Assembly (NCBI GenBank): GCA_965224235.1
Contig: CBDCYP010000002.1
Span: 682,001-746,000 of the forward strand
Length of the DNA stretch: 64,000 nt
DNA from: G958295935 sp965224235
GTDB lineage: Bacteria; Chloroflexota; Dehalococcoidia; Lucifugimonadales; Lucifugimonadaceae
Reading direction: 5' to 3'
Shown here: one piece after another, positions 16,850-25,311 of the stretch
Layout: the number at the start of each line of letters is the position of its first letter
Numbering within the stretch: the first letter of the stretch is position 1
Translations under genes and position numbers: made by a program
The notes under the pieces: generated by a model
What the model saw: the letters and a program-made list of their open reading frames with translations, nothing else
What the model was told of the DNA's origin: nothing
Databases searched by the model: none

Positions 16850-18142
16850 TCAATAGTCGACGCGGCTCTGGTTGCCGAACCCATAGAAGTCCTGAAGATG
16901 GAACGCGCCGTAACGACCAGCGATCGCCGGCAGGTCGCCCGCCCACGCGCCGGCGTCTCCGTCACTTGTGCCCAGGACTCGCTCCACGGCCGGGAACGGG
17001 CCGACTGCCCCCGCCCCCGTGCTCACTATGGCTTCCATCTCAGGCGTAAACACCAGGAGCGGCGGCGCCGTCCCGTATTCATCATCCTCTTCTTCAGTGA
17101 TGAGGGTCGTTCGAATGCCGATTTTCTCGCACGCCTGAATACCCAGAACCGTGTCGACAAACCGGCGGCCGCGGATGTTGGTGGTGATGATCGCGCCATC
17201 GGCGCCCAGCATTTTTGCCATCTGAGCCGACCTCGACGCAGACAACTGCATCTCACGTTGGCCGCCCCAGTTGGTGCGCTGAATGATGCACCCCAGGAAA
17301 TTGAGGTCGCGACCGTGGCGCGAGATCAGTTCTCTCACAACCGGGTTGTTCGTGAAATGCCACGAGACGCGCTGCGATACCGCGCCGTCAAACATCTCTT
17401 CAGGTTGTATCAGCCAGGGCGCGGAAAGCCGGGTCACCCCGTAAACGGCCGTGCCCATCCTGGAATCCGGTCCCGCCCAGAACTCCATGGACATCAGGTT
17501 GCAAATAAACACCACGCCGGGCAGCGATGGGTCGCGATCAGCCGTGTCGAACTCCTCAACTTCGGGGGGAGTGAGATCGCGGACCGCTTCCGCAATGCCA
17601 TCCACAACTCTCAGGGTCGCAGTGTGCGTCGCCAAATACTGATCTTCCGGTCCTAGGCCGTCGTCTGCTGTGATGCTGACACATACGTTGCACAGGCCGG
17701 AGGCTGGCGTAATTGCTCCCGGGCCGGACATGTCAATGAAGTTTTGAGGCCGTTCGTTCTGCCTGAGTTTCAGCGCCTCCTCGGCAGTGCTGGTCCGCAC
17801 CCTGGCCGTCCTTTGCCCCAAAACCGATTCCACGACTCCGACCCCGCCCAATCGGTAGGTAACACCACTACCCACGGTGTCCAGAGACCTGTTGCAAACG
17901 CCGGGATAGGCTGTTCCCGGGCCGTCCACTTTTATCCGCGGCTCCAGCAGATCATTGACCTCGATGATCCGCGCCGACTCCCCGGGGCATGCGACGTCGA
18001 TGGACACGCTCTCTATGTTGGGCACTGCCGCCGCCGACGCTGTGAGACCGGCCTTGTCGATTGTGAGAGTCTCGTCTTTCCAGCTTGTTTTCGAACCGAG
18101 TTCAAGCCGGTGGACGGGGAACGTTCCGAGTTTAAGAGACAT
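16850..18142 (-). CDS. GrdE-like component B subunit of glycine/sarcosine/betaine reductase family
   Basis: This 430-residue protein matches the component B alpha/beta precursor (GrdE; PF09338 type). The C-terminal half has typical blocks: VFICNLMSMEF (about 211-221), PEEMFDGAV (247-255), FTNNPVV (263-269) and KMLGADGAIITTN. In classical GrdE an Asn-Cys site lies between the DGA block and the NNP block and is cleaved to form a pyruvoyl cofactor. Here residues 256-262 are only SQRVSWH, so that cysteine is missing (recalled from the family, not aligned). The ATG at 18142 overlaps the end of grdB by 11 bases, so the two are translationally coupled. The missing site suggests a pyruvoyl-free variant with a changed reaction. 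Confidence 0.82.
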   Translation of the reverse strand: MSLKLGTFPVHRLELGSKTSWKDETLTIDKAGLTASAAAVPNIESVSIDVACPGESARIIEVNDLLEPRIKVDGPGTAYPGVCNRSLDTVGSGVTYRLGGVGVVESVLGQRTARVRTSTAEEALKLRQNERPQNFIDMSGPGAITPASGLCNVCVSITADDGLGPEDQYLATHTATLRVVDGIAEAVRDLTPPEVEEFDTADRDPSLPGVVFICNLMSMEFWAGPDSRMGTAVYGVTRLSAPWLIQPEEMFDGAVSQRVSWHFTNNPVVRELISRHGRDLNFLGCIIQRTNWGGQREMQLSASRSAQMAKMLGADGAIITTNIRGRRFVDTVLGIQACEKIGIRTTLITEEEDDEYGTAPPLLVFTPEMEAIVSTGAGAVGPFPAVERVLGTSDGDAGAWAGDLPAIAGRYGAFHLQDFYGFGNQSRVDY

Positions 18143-19469
18143 GACTCAACTCTGCGACTCCTGTCGCCTCCGGCTCGAAAATCGTCGGGCCGCCGACCTC
18201 TGTTGTTAACGATTGAAGGGCCGTTTTGACAATCCGCATGTTCAGATCGCGATCTCCGTCTTCAGACAACATGGGGTCGCCGCAAACGTGCTCGATCCGA
18301 ACTCCCCGGGTTATCCGATTCGCCCCCACTGTGTATGGCACGATCGGTATCGCGCTAATTACGGCCACGGGAATGCCGACTCGCTCGAGTTCCTTGGTTA
18401 TCGTTGCCCCGCAACGATTGCAGCTGCCTCAGGTAGGCACCAAAATCACCGCGCCGACGCCCTCCTCCTGAAACTCCCTGGTGATCTCCTCTCCGAATCG
18501 TTTGGCGTTGGTGATCGAGGTCTGGTTGCCCACCGTCGAGATGTACTTCCCGTAAACCGAACCGATCTGACCTTCTGTCTCAAGCTTTCGCAGGCTGCGC
18601 AGAGGCACCACGTAGTTGGGGTCTCGCTCGTTGACCCAGTAATGGCCGTATCCCCCGTGGATAGTCTCCCACTCGCCCGCCTTGAGCTCAGACATGCCGC
18701 CTATGTCGTAGTGGAAGACTGAGTCTGCCCGCGCCGCTGTTTGCTTGTCGGGATTGCCTTTCGGAACGAGACCGCCGCTCGTGACGATCCCGACCTTGAC
18801 GTTCTTCAGTGAATCCAACGACGCCGGAGGCGGAACATGGTCGTAGTCCCGTATGACGATTTCGCTGGCGAACGATTCGCCGCGAATTCTGGCCAGGACC
18901 ATGTCGGCTGCCCGCCGGGCCCCGGGGTTCTCCCGCCCTACGTCTATGCGGTATCCACGCGGAATGTAGCCTTCTTCCTCTGCCGAGCCGAGTTGCTCCC
19001 CGGAAGCCATTTTGACGGCCAGCGGCGCCATCGTAGCGAGGATCCGGGTCATGTCGGTCACGTTTGCGCTTGTGGGGATGCAAACGAAATCACGCCTGTA
19101 TACGCTCACTCCGGGATTGTTCGGCTCCATTGCTGACAGCCCGGGAACGCCGGATTGCCCGGCGATCTTGCACACCAACCCGCAGGCCAGTCCGTAGCGC
19201 CCGGAATCGAATGCAGGACCGGCGACGATGACGTCCGGCTGATACTTCCCGATCACGTCGGTAACGAAGGACTCGGCCTCCGCTTCGTTTTCCACGAAGT
19301 AGTTGTCCCCGCAAACTATCGTCGCGATGACCGATCCCGAGTCTCCGAGCGCCGCATTCAACGCCCTTCCCGGGCCGACCGCTCCTTCGACCACGTGAGG
19401 CGGATCGTTGGCGTGGTCCTCACCTCCAACTCCACCAAAGAACTGATTGACGTAGTGAATCACCTTCAT
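18132..19469 (-). CDS. grdB: GrdB-like selenoprotein (component B gamma subunit), in-frame UGA = Sec
   Basis: Read through the TGA at 18431-18429, the frame encodes 445 residues, the normal size for GrdB, from ATG 19469 (IHYVNQFFGG N-terminus, preceded by GAGAGGAAAGG). Hallmark blocks are VGPGRALN, GPAFDSGRYG, SGEQLGSAEEEGYIPRG, TSGGLVPKGNPD and HGGY. The UGA is codon 347 in AVILVPT-U-GSCNRCGAT, aligning with the UGTCTRCG site of clostridial GrdB, and the downstream part (VISAIPIVPYTVGANRI) is well conserved. A stop-terminated reading would lose the catalytic centre. A hairpin suitable as SECIS starts 10 bases after the UGA. The gene lies 66 bp after oppC of cassette 3 and overlaps the grdE-like gene, so the importer probably supplies its substrate. 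Selenium genes (selA-D) are not in the window. Confidence 0.93.
18400..18431 (-). promoter_or_regulatory. Bacterial SECIS-like hairpin after the UGA codon
   Basis: On the minus strand the UGA (18431-18429) is followed by 10 bases and then a perfect 8-bp stem, ATCGTTGC/GCAACGAT (18418-18400), with a GGG loop. This is within the distance window in which bacterial SelB recognises its SECIS inside the coding region. The stem also encodes NRCGATI, so codon choice and structure coincide. Confidence 0.7.
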
Positions 19470-19535
19470 ATCAGGCGCCTTTCCTCTCTTCAAATCGAGA
19501 ATTCAAGTGAGAATGTGAATGGATTCTGTAATTTT

Positions 19536-20450
19536 TTACAACTGGCGAAGACGCGGGTCCCATTTGTCCCTGAGCCAATCGCCCATGAAGTTAAACGCAA
19601 GCACCGTCAGGACTATCGCCACACCCGGGAAGAAAGCCACCCACCAGGCGGAGCCGAGATAGTCTCTGCCGTCGGACACCATCGAACCCCACGCGGGCGT
19701 CGGAGGCGGGACTCCCGCCCCGAGAAAGCTCAGTATGGATTCCGCCAGAATCACGCTGCCCACCTCTAACGTGGCCACGACGATGATCGTGCTCTGGACG
19801 CCGGGGAGGATGTGTTTCAGGATGATTCGCTTCCCTGAAGCGCCTGATACCCGCGACTGTGCCACGTAGTCCAGTGTCTTCAACTGGAACGCCTGTCCCC
19901 GCACGAGGCGGGCGGGTCCGCCCCAGTTGCTGAGAGCCAGAACGATGATCAGTGTCGTGACGCTCTGTCCCAGCACTATCACCACTATCAGCGCCAGGAG
20001 AATGAATGGCACGGAGGCATTGACATCCAGGATCCGCATGATGACTTCGTCCACAAGGCCTCCCACATAACCCGCCACCAAGCCGAGCGTCGTGCCTATC
20101 GTCAAGCCTGCGAAGATCGCCACCGCTGCAACCATCAGAGAGATGCGTGCGCCATAGATGATCCGGCTAAGGACGTCGCGGCCCAGTGGGTCTCCGCCCA
20201 GGATGTACTTGCCGCTGCTGTCCGCCATCCAGAACGGCTCGTCATTCCTCTCCCGAAGCGAGTTAAGCAACGGATCGTGGGGGGAGATCTGAGGAGCAAA
20301 GATCGCGAACACGACGAGCACGACGATAATCACGGCTGGGAAGATCGGCCATCTCCGGAGGGCGTGGGCTATGCCTCCGCGCCGCGTTCGGGGAGCGAAC
20401 TCGCCCCCTAAACCTCCGTCAAAGGCGCGGGCATCGTCTGCGATTGCCAC
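19536..20450 (-). CDS. OppC/DppC-type ABC transporter permease (cassette 3)
   Basis: This 304-residue permease starts with GTG at 20450, only 4 bases after oppB. Motifs are LGGDPLGRDVLSR, an EAA loop SRVSGASGKRIILKHILPG (about 200-218), and PPPTPAWGSM. It is close in sequence to the cassette 1 protein (both end GDWLRD...DPxLRQL). The reductase gene grdB begins 66 bp downstream, which makes this the transport arm of the grdBE unit. Confidence 0.93.
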   Translation of the reverse strand: MAIADDARAFDGGLGGEFAPRTRRGGIAHALRRWPIFPAVIIVVLVVFAIFAPQISPHDPLLNSLRERNDEPFWMADSSGKYILGGDPLGRDVLSRIIYGARISLMVAAVAIFAGLTIGTTLGLVAGYVGGLVDEVIMRILDVNASVPFILLALIVVIVLGQSVTTLIIVLALSNWGGPARLVRGQAFQLKTLDYVAQSRVSGASGKRIILKHILPGVQSTIIVVATLEVGSVILAESILSFLGAGVPPPTPAWGSMVSDGRDYLGSAWWVAFFPGVAIVLTVLAFNFMGDWLRDKWDPRLRQL

Positions 20451-20454
20451 GAAA

Positions 20455-21375
20455 CTACCTCACCAGAACCCGCGGGTCTACCAGGCCGTATGAGATATCT
20501 ATCAAGAAGACCACGCTCACGTACAGGACCGTGAAAACCAGGACGCACCCGGTCATGACCGGGAAGTCATTGTTATTGATTGCGGTCACAACCAACCGTC
20601 CCAAACCCGGCCAGGCGAAAACTGTCTCCGTGACGACCGTACCGGTAAGAAAGCCGGCAAGGATCAGGGCGGCAAACGTCATCGGCGCAATCAACGCGTT
20701 CTTGAATGCGTGCTTCCAAATGACTTTCGTCCGGCCTACCCCTTTCGCGGCGGCAAGTTTGACGTACTCGGAATCCAGGGTTTCGAGCATCGCCGACCGC
20801 ACCAGCCGAAGCACTCCCGCGGCCGGCAACCAGCCGAGTGTAATAGCCGGTAGTATGTAGTGCTCCGGCCCTCCCCTCTGGCTGGTCGGGAGTAGCCGCA
20901 GCGCAACAGCGAATAGCAATATCAGCATGATGCCTAACCAGAACGGCGGCAGGGCCTGCCCGAACAACGCGAATGTGCGCCCGCCGAGGTCCCATGGGCT
21001 GCCCCGCTTCGACGCAGACAAAACGCCCAAAGGCAAACCGACAAACAGCGCAAATACCCAGGCGGCCCCCGCAAGCTGAAGCGTCGCCGGTATCTTTTTC
21101 CTGATTGTGTCGAACGCTGGGTGACCAGTAGATATCGACTTGCCAAAATCGAGACGGGCAGCCTTACCTAACCAAATGAAATATTGGACCGGCAGCGGTT
21201 TGTCCAGCCCGAAGTCGCGGCCCCACTGTTCCCACACTTCCGCGCTGGTCACTCCGACGGTTAGATACAGATTTCGCGGGTCGCCGGCAAGCCGCGATAA
21301 CGCGAAGACAATGAACGTGGCGCCGATAATGGAAAACAATCCAAAGAGCAATCGCCGGAGCACGAACCTTCCCAT
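20455..21375 (-). CDS. OppB/DppB-type ABC transporter permease (cassette 3)
   Basis: This 306-residue permease has a first helix near residues 9-29 (LLFGLFSIIGATFIVFALSR), then AGDPRNLYL, an EAA loop LAAAKGVGRTKVIWKHAFKN near 207-226, and the C-terminus YGLVDPRVLVR. It is a close paralogue of the cassette 1 permease, more so than of cassette 2, so cassettes 1 and 3 probably arose by duplication. It pairs with oppC, 4 bases downstream. Confidence 0.93.
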   Translation of the reverse strand: MGRFVLRRLLFGLFSIIGATFIVFALSRLAGDPRNLYLTVGVTSAEVWEQWGRDFGLDKPLPVQYFIWLGKAARLDFGKSISTGHPAFDTIRKKIPATLQLAGAAWVFALFVGLPLGVLSASKRGSPWDLGGRTFALFGQALPPFWLGIMLILLFAVALRLLPTSQRGGPEHYILPAITLGWLPAAGVLRLVRSAMLETLDSEYVKLAAAKGVGRTKVIWKHAFKNALIAPMTFAALILAGFLTGTVVTETVFAWPGLGRLVVTAINNNDFPVMTGCVLVFTVLYVSVVFLIDISYGLVDPRVLVR

Positions 21376-21560
21376 GTCTATGGTTGCTCTCTGTCTACTC
21401 GCCCGCGGCCGTCGAAATCACAATTCAGATATCTGACACACGGGCAGCGTTTCCGGCGCCTATAGCTTCGAAGAAAGCCCCATGGCCGGTCTGCTGCCCG
21501 CGTTCATCATGCCCAAGCCAGGCAATGCCGCGGCGAGGGCCTTGGTCGCTCCGTGGTACA

Positions 21561-21594
21561 ACGTACCCCCGGCGAATGAATGCCGGGGGTACGT
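21561..21594 (-). terminator. Perfect 13-bp hairpin after binding lipoprotein 3
   Basis: ACGTACCCCCGGC (21561-21573) is the exact reverse complement of 21582-21594, with loop GAATGAAT. It begins 13 bases after the lipoprotein stop and lies before oppB. There is no T run on the minus strand, so it is more likely a stability or attenuation element than a complete terminator. It is positioned like the hairpin at 6738-6781. Confidence 0.6.
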
Positions 21595-21607
21595 CGTTTT
21601 CCGAAAC

Positions 21608-23554
21608 TTATGGCGCGAGGATGACGCTTTCGAAGTTGTTGATGTCCCTGAACGGAAGCAGGTTCCACGAAAGGACGCGTTCCGGATTGACGCCGATGAG
21701 GGTCGGCACCTCGACTATGCCTGCGCCGAACATCTGCTCAAATGCCCAGTCGAAGGCCGCTTCGCGGGATGCCAGGTTCTCCGGCGTCCCCTTTAGCTGG
21801 GCGGCCGTCTCTTGAAAGTATTCATAGAACTTCGGATGCTCGACGCCCGGGTTGTAACCGCCGGTCGGTTGCGGGAACGAGCAGCATCCCCATGCGCCGC
21901 CACTCTCTCCCTGGTAGTTCAAGCGGTTCGGGCCCCATGTGGTTTGCCAGATCGTGTTGATGGTCCGGCCAACCATCGTGGGTCGACGTGCTGTGTAGGC
22001 AGAAGTGTCGATCTGAACATCGAGGTTCAGGTGTTCTTGCCACATGCCGGCAACAGCCTGGCACACCTCTCCGTTTACGCCGATGTCGACCGGGCAGAAG
22101 TAGTCCGGCACCGCGAATCCGTCGGGATAGCCGGCCTCAGCCAACAGCTGCCTCGCACCTTCGGGATCGAACGGTATCGTCCACCGGTCCTTGAACTCGG
22201 GGTCGTTCTGGTGAACGGGGACCTGCGTTCCGCCTCCGTAAATCGGGCCGCCAAAACCCGCAAGTATCGTTTCGTTGATCAGTTCCCGGTCGATCGCCAT
22301 CGCAAGGGCGTGCCGAACCTTGCGGGCCGACTCGTGGCGGGCAGGATCGTTAGGATCGCCAATCCACGGGTGTTCAGCATCCGCTGACACGGTCCTCATT
22401 ACCGGTTCACCGTTCTCCGGTATTGTCTCCGCGTAGTAGTTGCCGCTGAAGTAGATGAAGTTTCCGAGGAACTGCCGCAGTCCTTCATTGAACTCGAAAC
22501 CGTCGTCAGTAAGTGACGGCACGTCCGAGATGGGAACAGGTGCGATGTCCACCTCTCCCGTTCTCAATTGGGCAGTGCGAACGGAACCTTCAGGGGTCTC
22601 AATGAGGACCAGATTCTCGATGAGAGGCAGGTTGCCCCAGTAATCGTTGTTCGCCCGAAGCTCAATCTTCTCGTTAGCGCTCCAATTCGTCACGATGAAC
22701 GGTCCGGTGCCGTGAGGAGTTATGAGGGCGCCTTCTGCGCCGAGCTCATCGAACAGCGCTTTGGACACTACTGCCCCGGAGTCGTTGCACTCACTAACCG
22801 TGTTCGCCGTCAGGTAGTCGCCCCGGAACGTCTTGAATGGTGCGTCGACCTTCTTGGAGTTGGCTGCGTTTACTACCCACGGGTTGAAGATGGAGTTCAA
22901 CTCGCCGGCCGCTGAGTGCCGCGACGCAGGATTATCTGCGCCTGACCGGTTGTATGAGAACACAATGTCCTCAGCTGTCATCTCGCCCCAGTCGCGGTCG
23001 TCAGTATAGAAGTTGACTCCCTCGCGAACGGTGAACGTGACCTTGCTCAGGTCGCTCGCCAATTCCCAGGTCGTGGCCAGTTGGGGTACCAGGCAACTGC
23101 CACCGTCTCCTGTTAGCAACGTCTCCTGGATACCAAAGAAGTACTGAAGCATGTTGGTGGGGAAGACCGCGTCCTGGTTGTCGAAGACGGGGCTGCCTAC
23201 CTGTGCCGCCGCTACTCTGAGGGTCCCTTGCTGCACAGGCACGCCGCCCATGCTCGGCCCGGCCATTGCAGTCTGGACCACGACGACAGTCTCTATGACC
23301 TTCTCGGTAACCGGTCTGTCCACGACGACCGTCTCGACCACCCTGACAGTTTGGCCTTCGACTACTTTTTCAACGACAACCGTCTCGACCACCTTTTCTA
23401 TCTGGGTGACCGGTCTGTCCACAACGACCGTCTCGACGACTGTGATGACCTCAGGGTCGCCGCCGCAGGCAACAGCCAGCGCGCCGAACAGGCCTCCAAT
23501 GGCAATCAACGCCAGCGTCACGCGCCGCGTCCAACTTGACTTTAATGAACTCAT
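21608..23554 (-). CDS. Extracellular solute-binding lipoprotein, family 5 (cassette 3, grd-linked)
   Basis: This 648-residue receptor has a signal peptide ending LAVAC (lipidated C30), a shorter stalk than its paralogues (about 60 residues, VETVVVDRPVTQIEKV units) and an SBP_bac_5 domain from about residue 105. ATG 23554 has AGGAGG upstream, in the same context as lipoprotein 2. It heads the operon lipoprotein-oppB-oppC-grdB-grdE. Its ligand is therefore the best candidate substrate of the reductase; an N-methylated amine or short peptide is plausible but not shown. Confidence 0.93.
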   Translation of the reverse strand: MSSLKSSWTRRVTLALIAIGGLFGALAVACGGDPEVITVVETVVVDRPVTQIEKVVETVVVEKVVEGQTVRVVETVVVDRPVTEKVIETVVVVQTAMAGPSMGGVPVQQGTLRVAAAQVGSPVFDNQDAVFPTNMLQYFFGIQETLLTGDGGSCLVPQLATTWELASDLSKVTFTVREGVNFYTDDRDWGEMTAEDIVFSYNRSGADNPASRHSAAGELNSIFNPWVVNAANSKKVDAPFKTFRGDYLTANTVSECNDSGAVVSKALFDELGAEGALITPHGTGPFIVTNWSANEKIELRANNDYWGNLPLIENLVLIETPEGSVRTAQLRTGEVDIAPVPISDVPSLTDDGFEFNEGLRQFLGNFIYFSGNYYAETIPENGEPVMRTVSADAEHPWIGDPNDPARHESARKVRHALAMAIDRELINETILAGFGGPIYGGGTQVPVHQNDPEFKDRWTIPFDPEGARQLLAEAGYPDGFAVPDYFCPVDIGVNGEVCQAVAGMWQEHLNLDVQIDTSAYTARRPTMVGRTINTIWQTTWGPNRLNYQGESGGAWGCCSFPQPTGGYNPGVEHPKFYEYFQETAAQLKGTPENLASREAAFDWAFEQMFGAGIVEVPTLIGVNPERVLSWNLLPFRDINNFESVILAP

Positions 23555-23625
23555 TATGTCCTCCTGATCGTCGAAATCGGGCTCACAATCGCCAACTCAA
23601 CAATTTGTGCCAGCGCAAGGCGTAA

Positions 23626-23654
23626 ATGGTAGTACGTATCCTATACTGGCGCAA
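23626..23654 (-). promoter_or_regulatory. Promoter-like element upstream of the grd-linked operon
   Basis: On the minus strand, TTGCGC (23654-23649), 17 bases, then TACCAT (23631-23626), with CGTAC before it. It is the third copy of the element at 9010-8982 and 16338-16310; CATTGCGCC is shared with the second copy. Confidence 0.6.
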
Positions 23655-23852
23655 TGTAAGTCAACCGGAGCCAGGCGCCCGCCGCCCTCAGACGAGCGCG
23701 GACGCGCACGCTCTCAGTATGGATGGTACGCTCCAGCCTCCGGCAGGCACACCGACGTTTCCGCGCGTGCCGCCCAACTTCGCCGGACAGGGTTAAACTC
23801 CCCTTATCCGCCAATATGCCCGCGACCACCGCGCCATTCAGGAGTTGAACTT

Positions 23853-25283
23853 TTGCCGAGATACGATCTTCTAATTGCCGGTGGCACAGTCCTCGATCCA
23901 GCCAACTCGCTGGAGGCCGTCGCCGACGTAGCCATCTCGGACGGACGGGTAGACCGCGTCGAACCGGAGATCGACCGCTCCCTGGCGGCCGAGGTTGTGG
24001 ACGCCGACGGGCTGTGGGTCATGCCGGGCATGGTCGACGGTCACGTGCACGTCGGGGGGGAGCGGTCCACTTGGGATCCGGCGCTGGGCTTCCGCATGCT
24101 CGCGCTCGCCGGAGTCACCACGGGCATCGACTTCGGCAGCACGCCTGAAACCTTGTTCGACGGTATGCAGCGCCTCGGCGCCGGCATCAACATCGGCGGC
24201 CTGTTGGTCCTCAGGCCCGGCAGCACGATCCCGCGCGACGACCCGCCGCCTCCAGAAGTCCGCTCCATCGTCGCAGACGCCCTGCGGAGGGGAGCGCTCG
24301 GCGTCAAAATCATCGGCGGCTACGACCCCTTCACGCCGGAGGTCACCTCAGACATCATCGCCGCCTGCAACGAACAGCGGGCCTACATCGGCTATCACAT
24401 CGGGACGAAGGAGACCGGCAGCCGGCTCGACGGCATGCGGGAGGTTCCCGCCCTGGTCGGAAACGGCCGCCTGCACGTCGCCCACGTCAACGCCTACACC
24501 CGCGGCTCAATCGTAGACCCAGTGGACGAGTGCGCCGAGGCGCTGGAGATTCTTACCGCCAAAAAGGGGCAGTACAACTCAGAGGTGCACCAAGCCGTGC
24601 CCAACGGTACCTCCGGCCTGTGCGACGGCGAAGGGTTGGTTATGGCGGACGTCGCCAGGAACTGCCTCAACCTCGGCGGCTACCCCACCACCTCTGACGG
24701 CATCAGGGACGCCATTCGAGACGGCTATGCGTCGGTGATTCGGGAGAAAAACGGCGTCATCGGCTACGTCAAGCACGACGAGGCGTTGGCGATCTTCGAC
24801 GAACTCGACACCAACTGTCCCCTGAGCTTCCCGGTAAACCTGCCCCGATCGGCGTTTCTTCTCACAACCGCTAGGGACGCCGAAGGTGACTTCGTGGTCG
24901 ACGCCGTGGCGTCCGACGGTGGCTCGCACCCGCGCAACATCAATATAGAAAGCACCACCGCGTTAGTTCGGTTCGGCGCCCTTTCACCGCTGGAGATGGC
25001 CGAGAAGCTCTCATACAACCCGTCACGGATGTTCGGCCTGCTGAACAAGGGGCGCCTGTCGCCCGGAGCAGACGGCGACGTAACGGTGATCGATCCGGTG
25101 GCCGGAAAGGCCGTTCGCACCTACGTGGCGGGACGGCCCGTGCTCGTCGACGGGCGGATTGCGCAATCGGGCGGTACGATCCTGACGACCGCCGAGGGGG
25201 AACGCGCCGCGCGTAGCGCGGGACTGCCAGTAGAGGTCGTCGATCTCACCAGTAGCAAGCTCTACGCCAACTACTCCCCCTAA
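23853..25283 (+). CDS. Cyclic amidohydrolase (dihydroorotase/hydantoinase-type)
   Basis: This 476-residue enzyme starts at a TTG (23853) eight bases after AGGAG; the longer upstream open frame is not protein-like. The N-terminus DLLIAGGTVLDPANS is the usual beta-sandwich start. Metal ligands are HVH in DGHVHVGG, later His in YHIGTK and HVAHVNAY, and the catalytic Asp in ASDGGSHP. The end (GADGDVTVIDP) is typical. The expected carboxylated lysine could be K in LGVKIIGG. The gene is divergent from the grd-linked operon. The substrate is uncertain: a hydantoin, D-amino acid or other cyclic amide. Confidence 0.85.
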   Translation: MPRYDLLIAGGTVLDPANSLEAVADVAISDGRVDRVEPEIDRSLAAEVVDADGLWVMPGMVDGHVHVGGERSTWDPALGFRMLALAGVTTGIDFGSTPETLFDGMQRLGAGINIGGLLVLRPGSTIPRDDPPPPEVRSIVADALRRGALGVKIIGGYDPFTPEVTSDIIAACNEQRAYIGYHIGTKETGSRLDGMREVPALVGNGRLHVAHVNAYTRGSIVDPVDECAEALEILTAKKGQYNSEVHQAVPNGTSGLCDGEGLVMADVARNCLNLGGYPTTSDGIRDAIRDGYASVIREKNGVIGYVKHDEALAIFDELDTNCPLSFPVNLPRSAFLLTTARDAEGDFVVDAVASDGGSHPRNINIESTTALVRFGALSPLEMAEKLSYNPSRMFGLLNKGRLSPGADGDVTVIDPVAGKAVRTYVAGRPVLVDGRIAQSGGTILTTAEGERAARSAGLPVEVVDLTSSKLYANYSP

Positions 25284-25311
25284 CCACCGCAACCCTTTCG
25301 GCGAGCTGCCC

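Noticed and set aside
18429..18431. The TGA in grdB as a true stop or a sequencing frameshift
   Set aside because: The frame continues unchanged for 98 conserved codons, the UGA is at the known Sec position and a hairpin follows, so Sec is the better reading.
23607..23852. Longer amidohydrolase start (558 residues)
   Set aside because: The extra part overlaps the promoter of the divergent operon and has no similarity to the family; the TTG at 23853 has a ribosome site.
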